Below, piece after piece: positions 57,896 through 64,000 of a stretch of 64,000 nucleotides of DNA. The translations under genes were made by a program, and so were the position numbers. The stretch lies in contig NZ_RZMX01000055.1 in the NCBI RefSeq assembly GCF_003992665.1, positions 102,606 through 166,605 on the forward strand, in the 5' to 3' direction. Positions within the stretch are counted from its first letter, which is position 1; every line of letters begins with the position of its first letter. The notes beneath the pieces were generated by a model that worked only from the letters and a program-made list of their open reading frames with translations, ran no database searches and was not told the origin of the DNA. The DNA is from Pelagibacterium montanilacus. Its GTDB lineage: Bacteria > Pseudomonadota > Alphaproteobacteria > Rhizobiales > Devosiaceae.

Positions 57896-58402
57896 ATGAG
57901 GGGTCTGGATCCAGAGCGCTTAATGGCTATGGACGCTCAAGTCTGGGCAAGGCATGCGAATCCATGGAGTGGATGGTCGCGGTTGTCGATCCTGCCACTG
58001 CTCGCCCTTGCTATCTGGAGCCGTGTCTGGATCGGATGGTGGATGCTAATTCCTTTCTCGGTGGTGCTAGCTTGGACGTGGTTGAACCCGCGGCTGTTTC
58101 CGCCGCCTGAGTCTACTGAAAATTGGATGTCAAAGGGCGTTTTGGGCGAGCGCATATGGCTAAATCGCTCGAAACGTCCAGAACTGCTCCATCATGCGCC
58201 GGTGATCAGAACTCTGACCATAGCAACGACCATCGGCACACTTCTGCTACTCGTCGGCCTGGCGCTGTTGGATTTGGCGCTGACAACGACCGGTCTTGCC
58301 GTTGCCATGTTGTCCAAGCTTTGGCTGCTGGACAGGATGGTGTGGATCTATGGAGAGAGTGGCCGGAACCAGGCAGGTTCGCATGATCAAACTCAGAACT
58401 AG
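57896..58402 (+). CDS. DUF6653-like small membrane protein
   Basis: 168 residues with four likely membrane helices (for example LSILPLLALAIWSRVWIGWW and MLIPFSVVLAWTWLNP; later IGTLLLLVGLALLDLAL). MAMDAQVWARHANPWSGWSRL at the start is typical of the DUF6653 family, which has no known function. GGAAGATC precedes the ATG. No operon partners. It lies just before an intergenic region with a 12-G run. Confidence 0.72.
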   Translation: MRGLDPERLMAMDAQVWARHANPWSGWSRLSILPLLALAIWSRVWIGWWMLIPFSVVLAWTWLNPRLFPPPESTENWMSKGVLGERIWLNRSKRPELLHHAPVIRTLTIATTIGTLLLLVGLALLDLALTTTGLAVAMLSKLWLLDRMVWIYGESGRNQAGSHDQTQN

Positions 58403-58705
58403 TGTGCCAACGCGAGTCGGGCCTCCGCACTGTGGCTGCTTCTATACAACTTGGCGGGGGGGGGGGGCTTCGCTCGGCAGATGACGCGACCGCCGCGCAG
58501 TTCCAGCACCCTGCGATAGGTTGATGCTTTACTTCAGTAGGGGCAGCATGATCACCGGGACACTTGGGGAACGGGTCCGAAGGCAAATGTAGCCATGGGA
58601 AACATCGCTGGGTGGGCGGAAGTGAGCGCCGGCGATGCATATAGCGGCAATAGGCAATGCGATAGACGTCGCGCGGCATCCAGTTGCCGCCCTCTACGGC
58701 ATCGC
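58403..58705. other. Intergenic region with 12-G homopolymer
   Basis: About 300 bases between the DUF6653 gene and the P1B-4 ATPase stop. G12 at 58,456-58,467 is the longest homopolymer I noticed in the window; it lies outside any recognised gene. Otherwise I see no recognisable gene, tRNA or strong terminator; a minus-strand frame across it has no family resemblance. Confidence 0.6.
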
Positions 58706-60598
58706 TCAGCCAATTCGCCGGATCGGATCGCTCAGTAAACGGAGGCCGTTGAGCACCACGAGAACCGTTCCGCCCTCGTGGCCGATCACCGCCAAAGGCA
58801 GCGGCAGCTCAAAAATCAAGGCACCCGATACGAGTATAACCATCGCTCCGATCGCCAGGGTGAGGTTCTGCCGTATGATTGAAGCGGTTCGAAGTGCCAG
58901 TCGATGTGCCTCTGAAAGTCGTCCCATGTCCTCCGACAAAAGCGCCACATCGGCTGCCTGCAAAGCAACGTCCGAACCTGCGGCGCCCATGGCGATTCCC
59001 ACATCGGCCCTGGCCAACGCAGCAGCGTCATTCACGCCATCTCCTACGAAAGCCACTTTTCCAGAAGCCGCGTATTTGCCAACCATTTCCACCTTGTCTT
59101 CGGGAAGCATCTCGGAATGGATGTCTTTCTCCTCCAGTCCGATTTCCGAACCTATCCGCAAGGCAACTGGTCGGCGATCACCTGTCATCATCAAGATCTT
59201 ACGGACACCTCCCGCTCGAAGGGCTGCAATCGCCGAGGCTGACGTCGCGCGTGCCTGGTCGGCGACTGTGACAGCTCCGAGCACCCGGGAACCCTCGCCG
59301 GCGTAAATGACAGAGTTGGAATCTGCAGCCAACTCGCGCAGCTGTCGGTGATCAATGGAGGCGCCCATCTGCTCGGCAAGACGGGAATTGCCAGCCCACA
59401 ATTGAGCCCCATCGCTGCTTCCGACAATTCCGGCACTGGGTCGCGTGATCACGTTTGTCACGCGCTTGGGGGCTAGATTCTGGCGGGTCGCTTCCCTGCG
59501 TATTGCCGCCGCGCTGTGATGTTCCGAATGAGCTTCTAGACCCGAGAGCATCGACAGGAAACCCCGAGTATCTCCGTCAAGCGCCACCATCCTTTCTACC
59601 GTGGCTCTGCCTGTCGTAAGCGTGCCAGTCTTGTCAAAGGCGAAAACATCCACGGCTGCAAGCGTTTCCAGTGCAGCCCCACCCTTGAAAAGCACTCCAC
59701 CACGTGCGGCCGCCGACAGGGCCGAAAGGATCGCCGCGGGCACCGATATCACGATAGCGCAAGGGCTTGCCGCTACCAAGAGCGTCGCTGACCGGTAGAG
59801 TGCCTCTTCCCAGTCGCGCCCCAGCCAATACAGAACAAAAAAAGCCAGTGTGGCGCCGGTCATCACAACGACGGTGTATCGTTGGCCGAACCATTCACTG
59901 AAGCGTTCGGAAGGCGCTTTGGCCGCTTGTGCGGCGGTCACAAGCGCGATCATGCGAGCAACCGTGCTTTCTTCGACCGTTTTGGTGATCCTGACCTCTA
60001 GAACGCCATCTAGATTGACAGTAGCCTCAAAGACCTGAGCGCCGGCGTGCCTGGCAACGGGAACGGATTCGCCGGTGATATGCGCCTCATCGAGCGAACT
60101 GCTTCCACTGGCGATGATCCCGTCAGCTGGAACTCGGGCTCCTGGTCTCAATATCACGACATCGTCAACCATGAGTTCGGCAGCCGAGATTTCCGATACT
60201 GTGCCATCGGGAGCAACGCGAGTCGCTGTCTCCGGGCGCAACTTCATCAGCGCCTCGATGGCGCGCCTGGCACGGCCAAGGGCTCGCTCTTCCAGAGTGG
60301 TCGAGATGCTGAAGAGGGTAAGCAAAACTGCGCCTTCGAATGGAGCTCCTACAGCGGCGGCCGCGGCCGCCGCAACGACCATAAGAAGGTCGATATCCAG
60401 GGTTCGATCCGACCAAAGCGCGACCAGCGCTCGCCAGCCTGCTGGCAAACCGCCGGCTAGGTAAACGAGGAGAATACCTCCAGCGTGAGCGAATTCGGCA
60501 GTTTGATGGCTAATGGGCCACATCGCGAGAACACTGCTGAGCATGCCGATGAAGGTTAGTCCCGTGAGGATCATCGGCCTATCGAGTTGGGATTCCAT
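58706..60598 (-). CDS. P1B-4-type heavy-metal-exporting ATPase
   Basis: 630-residue P-type ATPase without N-terminal metal-binding domains. The membrane motif is SPC (residues 278-280) instead of CPC, and TM6 carries HEGGT: the P1B-4 signature (CoaT/CtpD class), linked to export of Co, Ni, Fe or Zn rather than Cu. Phosphorylation site DKTGTLTTG (D322), TGES and GDGVNDAAAL are intact. GAGG lies before the ATG. The gene stands alone beside an IS3 fragment in lower-GC DNA, suggesting transfer. The metal specificity is inferred from motifs. Confidence 0.93.
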   Translation of the reverse strand: MESQLDRPMILTGLTFIGMLSSVLAMWPISHQTAEFAHAGGILLVYLAGGLPAGWRALVALWSDRTLDIDLLMVVAAAAAAAVGAPFEGAVLLTLFSISTTLEERALGRARRAIEALMKLRPETATRVAPDGTVSEISAAELMVDDVVILRPGARVPADGIIASGSSSLDEAHITGESVPVARHAGAQVFEATVNLDGVLEVRITKTVEESTVARMIALVTAAQAAKAPSERFSEWFGQRYTVVVMTGATLAFFVLYWLGRDWEEALYRSATLLVAASPCAIVISVPAAILSALSAAARGGVLFKGGAALETLAAVDVFAFDKTGTLTTGRATVERMVALDGDTRGFLSMLSGLEAHSEHHSAAAIRREATRQNLAPKRVTNVITRPSAGIVGSSDGAQLWAGNSRLAEQMGASIDHRQLRELAADSNSVIYAGEGSRVLGAVTVADQARATSASAIAALRAGGVRKILMMTGDRRPVALRIGSEIGLEEKDIHSEMLPEDKVEMVGKYAASGKVAFVGDGVNDAAALARADVGIAMGAAGSDVALQAADVALLSEDMGRLSEAHRLALRTASIIRQNLTLAIGAMVILVSGALIFELPLPLAVIGHEGGTVLVVLNGLRLLSDPIRRIG

Positions 60599-60779
60599 AA
60601 CAGCCTCAATGATCTACTGCCAATCGCTGGACAGATCTCGGTGTAAATTGAGCTACCGGCTAGGCATGCTGGTTGCGTTGGTTTTCTCAATGCACTGACA
60701 ATAGATCACGGCAGGCGATTTGCCGCCAAGGGCCGATTGAAGGCCGCTGTGCGCCCGCGTAAGTCCTACGCGGAGCATC

Positions 60780-61002
60780 GTTGGCGACGGCCAGAGCTCC
60801 GATTTTGGCGTCAACCTCAGGCTTTCGGCGCCCGCCACGTTCGAACACACCCGCTGCCCGGTCGAACAGCGCCCGTTTCCATTAGTGGATCATGGTCGGG
60901 TGGATACCGAACCGGCTCGCCAACTCCGATCGATATCGTCTCTTTGCCTTTCAGTGCACCCAGGGCGAATGCGGCTTGCGTTTCGACACGTCTGAACTTC
61001 AT
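60780..61002 (-). pseudogene. Decayed IS3-family transposase OrfA fragment
   Basis: From the ATG at 61,002 the frame reads MKFRRVETQAAFALGALKGKE, an IS3-type OrfA start. A one-base shift then restores ELASRFGIHPTMIH followed by an in-frame TAA and WKRALFDRAAGVFERGGRRK, the usual OrfA continuation. So it carries at least one frameshift and one nonsense change and cannot make OrfA. No OrfB is left. A possible terminal segment TGTCCCATTTTCGGGG is near 61,043. It marks old mobile DNA next to the P1B-4 ATPase. Confidence 0.8.
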
Positions 61003-61259
61003 CGTCGAGGACCAGCGGACAACAATTTGAAACTTAAGTCAGTGTCCCATTTTCGGGGTGAGCTCAGTGCGATAGTGCAATGGAGAATGCGGTCGCAGCT
61101 GTTTGTCATCCGGGCGTCGGACAAGGCCTATTGGTAGCGGCCGGTGCTGAGACGACACCGGCCACTGCATACTACGAAAGCTTCGGGTTGTCGCCGTTTC
61201 GAGATCAGGCCGAATGCCGCTGCACGGCATGCCGACTGTGTGACGGCGAGAGCAGGCCG
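61003..61259. other. Intergenic region beyond the IS3 remnant
   Basis: Contains a possible IS end and the inverted repeat GGCCGGTG (61,139-61,146) with CACCGGCC (61,156-61,163) around a 9-base loop, roughly 100 bases after the membrane-DUF305 stop. With no T-run this is at best a weak transcript end. Nothing else recognised. The 60,599-60,779 part before the remnant also shows nothing. Confidence 0.5.
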
Positions 61260-62699
61260 TCAGTTCTGGTTTCCTGCGCGGATATCCAACCACCTGCGCA
61301 TCTGTCCGATCTCGATCCGCTGTTCGGCAATGACATGCTGGGCAAGCGCCCGCACTTCACGGTCGCTGCCGTATTGCAGCACCACCTCGGCCATATCTAT
61401 CGCCCCCTGATGATGAGGTATCATGCCTTGCATAAATGCGACGTCGGGATCGGGATGCTGCATGCCTTCCATCATCGGACCGTGCATCGTATCCATCGTT
61501 GCCATGAAGGCGGCCATTGCTTCGGGATTCTCGACGAATGGTTCTGACGCTACCTGCCCGTGCGGGTGCTCCGCATTCGGTGTGTGCGTGGTCATCTCGG
61601 CTATTTCGGACCGTGCCGGTCCGTCTGCACCGTAAATGGCCAGATGCAGGCCCCAATAGCCTGTCGCAAAGATAAGGATAACCGCTCCCAATGCCGCGGG
61701 CACGCCAGCGACAGCACGCCGAATGGCGGGCAGAAAGTGCAACTCGCGCGTGTGGTCTGCAGCTATGGCGACGATGATGGCCATGATCAACGCGTGCCCC
61801 ACGAGATCGATGCGACCGAACGGATACACCGCTGCGTTAAAGATGATGAACAGTGCCACAGCCGAGAGCCGCCGGACAAGCGGCGTCCAGAGCAAGCCAA
61901 AGCCCATCGTGAACTCGGCGACGCCTGCCATCGGGATGAACACATCGCGGGGCATGCCGAAAGTCAGGAAGGGCTTTTCTGCCACCAATGGATAGAACCA
62001 TTCCGGGTAGGCGAACTTTTCAAGGCTCGACCACATCAGCGCGATGGCCACGCCCCAACGCAGGACCTCGAACCTGTGCTTGCGCCAATTTTCATTGTTT
62101 GATGCCGCCAGGACCAGATAGGCAGCCACTGCAACACCGAGTGCCAGGTAGTCGAGCAAGTGGAAGAGATCATAGTCCCGCAGGGCAAGCACCCATAACA
62201 CGATGATGCCCGCAGCCGAGAATGGCATGGTGCGCTTCGAGAAGACGCCGAAGGCGATGAGAAGCTGAAGCCAGGAGACCCATTCCGCCGGTGTCTGCAA
62301 GTCGGGGGTCAGATAGACACCGCCGACTGCAAAGATGGCAACGAAAAACGCGCCGATGACAACGCGCATGAAGTCGTCCAGTCGGTTCCAGAGCGGATCG
62401 GTTGCCCGGTCCATGATGTCTAGCGCCGCGGCTCCGGGCCGACGGGTTTCGAGAACTCTCGTGCCGACGAAAAAGACCAGAACGAGGCCTATGGCGAGCC
62501 AGAACCAGGCGTTCGTGACCGTGTCGATGAGCGGCGCCGGAGAGGCCTCAACAATATAGGGTGCAAACCATTTGACGTGCGCCTGGGCTGCAGTGGGAAC
62601 CAGGCTCAGCATCAGGGCACCCATCACGGCAAGGAATGGTGCGTGTCTTGCAGTAGCGCGTGGGTGCGCCAGATCGTGGGGGATGAGTGGGGCAGTCAT
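61260..62699 (-). CDS. Multi-helix DoxX-like membrane protein fused to a DUF305 domain
   Basis: 479 residues. An N-terminal hydrophobic stretch with [20 protein letters not shown] precedes about eight or nine membrane helices covering residues 55-360, with [19 protein letters not shown] typical of DoxX-like quinone-related proteins. After a His- and Glu-containing linker comes DUF305 (about 390-479): [33 protein letters not shown], with the His pair thought to bind metal. DUF305 is usually a separate periplasmic protein, so this fusion is less common. It is 8 bases downstream of the truncated haemoglobin gene, suggesting co-regulation by NsrR in nitrosative or redox stress. Confidence 0.82.
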   Translation of the reverse strand: MTAPLIPHDLAHPRATARHAPFLAVMGALMLSLVPTAAQAHVKWFAPYIVEASPAPLIDTVTNAWFWLAIGLVLVFFVGTRVLETRRPGAAALDIMDRATDPLWNRLDDFMRVVIGAFFVAIFAVGGVYLTPDLQTPAEWVSWLQLLIAFGVFSKRTMPFSAAGIIVLWVLALRDYDLFHLLDYLALGVAVAAYLVLAASNNENWRKHRFEVLRWGVAIALMWSSLEKFAYPEWFYPLVAEKPFLTFGMPRDVFIPMAGVAEFTMGFGLLWTPLVRRLSAVALFIIFNAAVYPFGRIDLVGHALIMAIIVAIAADHTRELHFLPAIRRAVAGVPAALGAVILIFATGYWGLHLAIYGADGPARSEIAEMTTHTPNAEHPHGQVASEPFVENPEAMAAFMATMDTMHGPMMEGMQHPDPDVAFMQGMIPHHQGAIDMAEVVLQYGSDREVRALAQHVIAEQRIEIGQMRRWLDIRAGNQN

Positions 62700-62707
62700 G
62701 GTCGCCT

Positions 62708-63118
62708 CTAGTGTTGACCGGGGAGGAGGGGTGCGGACGTTTTTGTCGGAGCGCAGCGCTCAGGGCGAAACAGCAGCCCTGCCTGAAGACTTCGCGCAAT
62801 TCGCTCGGCTTTTTCCTCGAGCTGCCTTGCAGCCTCTTCGTCCAGCGAGCTGCGTGCGGTCTCGCTCCAGAGCTTGAGCCAGTGATTGAACAGTTCCGGA
62901 GTCAGTCTGTCGACGAAGGGCAGGTGCGCAGCATGAGGATTGCCCTTGTAGCGTCCGGACGTGAGCATGATGGACGACCAGAAATCGACCAACCGAGCGG
63001 TATGTGCCTCCCAGTCCGTTACGTGATCAGCAAATATGCCAGACAGCATCTCATCTGCGCGAATGCGCTCGTAAAACCGCTCCACGAGGCAGCGTAGGGC
63101 CGACTCATCCAAGGGCAT
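62708..63118 (-). CDS. Group III truncated haemoglobin
   Basis: 136-residue haem protein of the trHb III class. [22 protein letters not shown] is the class-specific start, [18 protein letters not shown] follows, and the proximal His lies in [26 protein letters not shown] gives the Trp typical of the family. CGGAGTG precedes the ATG. It is the first gene of the pair with the membrane-DUF305 fusion and divergent from nsrR across tandem operators. A role in NO or oxygen chemistry is likely. Confidence 0.93.
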   Translation of the reverse strand: MPLDESALRCLVERFYERIRADEMLSGIFADHVTDWEAHTARLVDFWSSIMLTSGRYKGNPHAAHLPFVDRLTPELFNHWLKLWSETARSSLDEEAARQLEEKAERIARSLQAGLLFRPERCAPTKTSAPLLPGQH

Positions 63119-63132
63119 CTGACACTCCGTTT

Positions 63133-63192
63133 AAACATGCGCCGGAAATACATGTATCAAGATTGAAAAACATGCAAGAACGATACATGTAA
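63133..63192. promoter_or_regulatory. Two tandem NsrR-type operator sites
   Basis: AAACATGC-N7-ATACATGTA occurs at 63,133-63,156 and again at 63,168-63,191, exactly 35 bases apart. Each unit contains two ACATG cores 15 bases apart; the first unit is 15 bases from the haemoglobin start. The two units could repress both the haemoglobin operon and the regulator gene. Confidence 0.75.
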
Positions 63193-63218
63193 TGCCCTGC
63201 GACATTTTGGAGAGCGCG

Positions 63219-63701
63219 ATGCGCCTGACGCTGCACACCGATTACGCCCTAAGGGTTATGATCTACCTTGCGGGACATCACGACCGGCTTTGCTCGGTGT
63301 CGGAGATATCGGGGTTCTACAAGATCTCCCACAATCACCTCACCAAAGTGGCCCACAAGCTGGTCAGGGCTGGTTTTGTCACCAGTGTCCGAGGCCGCAC
63401 GGGCGGACTTCGCCTAGCGCGCCCTGCCGAGGCGATCATCGTCGGTGCCATCGTGCGGGAAATGGAGGACGGGTTCGAACTCGTGGACTGCAGCGGGTGT
63501 AAGATCGCCTTCGGATGCGGCTTGCGCGGGCTGCTGGGACGGGCAACGGCCGCATTCCTCGCCGTGCTCGATGAGTGCTCCCTGGCAACACTGGCTCATG
63601 ATCCGACGCTCTTCGGGGATATCCTGCCGGCGCAGCGCCCTAGCGACTTACTCGGTCTGGATACCTCGCCTCAGCGGCCTAGTGGCCACCCGAAGAGCTG
63701 A
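63219..63701 (+). CDS. nsrR: NsrR-like Rrf2-family iron-sulfur regulator
   Basis: 160 residues from ATG 63,219, with TTGGAGAG in front (a longer start at 63,192 would overlap the operator). MRLTLHTDYALRVMIYLAGHHD starts the Rrf2 winged helix, with SEISGFYKISHNHLTKVAHKL and GRTGGLRLARP. The cysteines in VDCSGCKIAFGCGL should bind a [4Fe-4S] or [2Fe-2S] cluster sensing NO. Divergence from a haemoglobin gene with tandem sites supports NsrR over IscR. The Cys spacing is a little different from E. coli NsrR. Confidence 0.85.
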   Translation: MRLTLHTDYALRVMIYLAGHHDRLCSVSEISGFYKISHNHLTKVAHKLVRAGFVTSVRGRTGGLRLARPAEAIIVGAIVREMEDGFELVDCSGCKIAFGCGLRGLLGRATAAFLAVLDECSLATLAHDPTLFGDILPAQRPSDLLGLDTSPQRPSGHPKS

Positions 63702-63804
63702 CTGGGGAAGTATCGGGTATCCGTTCGAAGGCCGGATAAGAGGTGCAACATTCCAAGGTCGTAGACATGGAGTCATCTGGCACCCGGGCCCCAGAGCACT
63801 GATC

Positions 63805-64000
63805 TCAACCGGCAATAAAGGGTCTCGACAGGCCTGGTCGGCTCAGCCTCGTCGACAGAAACAGCCTCTGCAGCTCGATTTCTTCCAGCGGATGGGCCAG
63901 CGCATAGCCCTGGAGTTCGTCCGGTCCCATGCGGGTTGCCCGCTCGAGCTGGGCCCGGGTTTCCACTCCCTCCATGGTCACGGCCATGCCCATCGCACGG
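63805..64000 (-). CDS. EAL-domain phosphodiesterase, C-terminal part
   Basis: The minus-strand frame is open to the end of the window. The final 60-odd residues read RAMGMAVTMEGVETRAQLERA then DELQGYALAHPLEEIELQRLF, the end of an EAL domain (EGVET and LQGY are standard). The gene continues past base 64,000, so the active-site EAL motif and any sensor domains cannot be assessed. It probably degrades cyclic-di-GMP. Confidence 0.9.
   Translation of the reverse strand, partial: RAMGMAVTMEGVETRAQLERATRMGPDELQGYALAHPLEEIELQRLFLSTRLSRPGLSRPFIAG

Noticed and set aside
58206..58679. Minus-strand open frame across the G-run region
   Set aside because: It overlaps the DUF6653 gene antisense, reads through the G-run as a proline run, and resembles no family.
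61080..61547. Plus-strand frame overlapping the DUF305 gene end
   Set aside because: No ribosome-binding site or family match; most of it is antisense to DUF305.

Overview
The window is GC-rich, tightly packed DNA from an alphaproteobacterium. The gene content suggests the order Hyphomicrobiales, perhaps a Devosiaceae-like lineage: FnrL-type and NsrR regulators, metH/folD/purU, polar amino-acid and TroABCD-like importers, and structured intergenic repeats. The lineage is inferred from gene families; there is no rRNA marker. Most genes sit in operons with 4-bp ATGA overlaps. About 0-51 kb looks like a stable chromosomal backbone. From about 52.7 to 63 kb the base composition falls (one sampled 60-base line is 47% GC at 54,241, against 68% at 21,241) and a decayed IS3 fragment appears, so that part looks acquired.

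Layout. 0-8.2 kb, plus strand: end of an amino-acid ABC permease, an M14-type deacylase, then a transglutaminase-DUF2126 / ATP-grasp-alpha-E / transglutaminase cassette (predicted peptide-modifying amidoligase system). 8.2-14.3 kb, minus strand: a 46-residue membrane protein under an FNR-like box, then folD, purU and metH (one-carbon and methionine metabolism), separated by structured repeats. 14.4-16.6 kb: a MocR/PdxR-type regulator divergent from a flavin-binding PNPOx-family protein. 16.6-20 kb: an FnrL-type regulator and a polar amino-acid ABC operon. 20.2-24.3 kb: a TroABCD-like metal importer in which both permeases carry C-terminal winged-helix extensions, behind two Fur-type boxes. 24.3-29.8 kb: acetoacetyl-CoA synthetase and thiolase, a divergent PAS-LuxR regulator, and an SDR/FAH-hydrolase pair.

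29.8-48 kb, minus strand, is the most unusual region: TolC-like outer-membrane factor, periplasmic adaptor, a 3,714-residue RTX protein with an N-terminal LEPR-type motif, a DUF3467 protein, a GAF-adaptor fusion, and a PqqD-M50 protease-adaptor fusion. It has three adaptor modules, an outer-membrane channel and an obvious giant cargo, but no type I secretion ABC ATPase. It is the best candidate here for an undescribed export or surface-display system.

48.3-51.3 kb: three TadE/TadG-like genes. 51.5-54 kb: a diguanylate cyclase and a compact XRE / small protein / NYN-nuclease operon (possible toxin-antitoxin or defence module). 54-61 kb: SLC13-type and BCCT transporters, a DUF6653 protein, a P1B-4 metal ATPase and the IS3 remnant. 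61-63.7 kb: a membrane-DUF305 fusion and a group III truncated haemoglobin, divergent from an NsrR-like regulator across two near-identical tandem operator sites. The window ends inside an EAL-domain gene.
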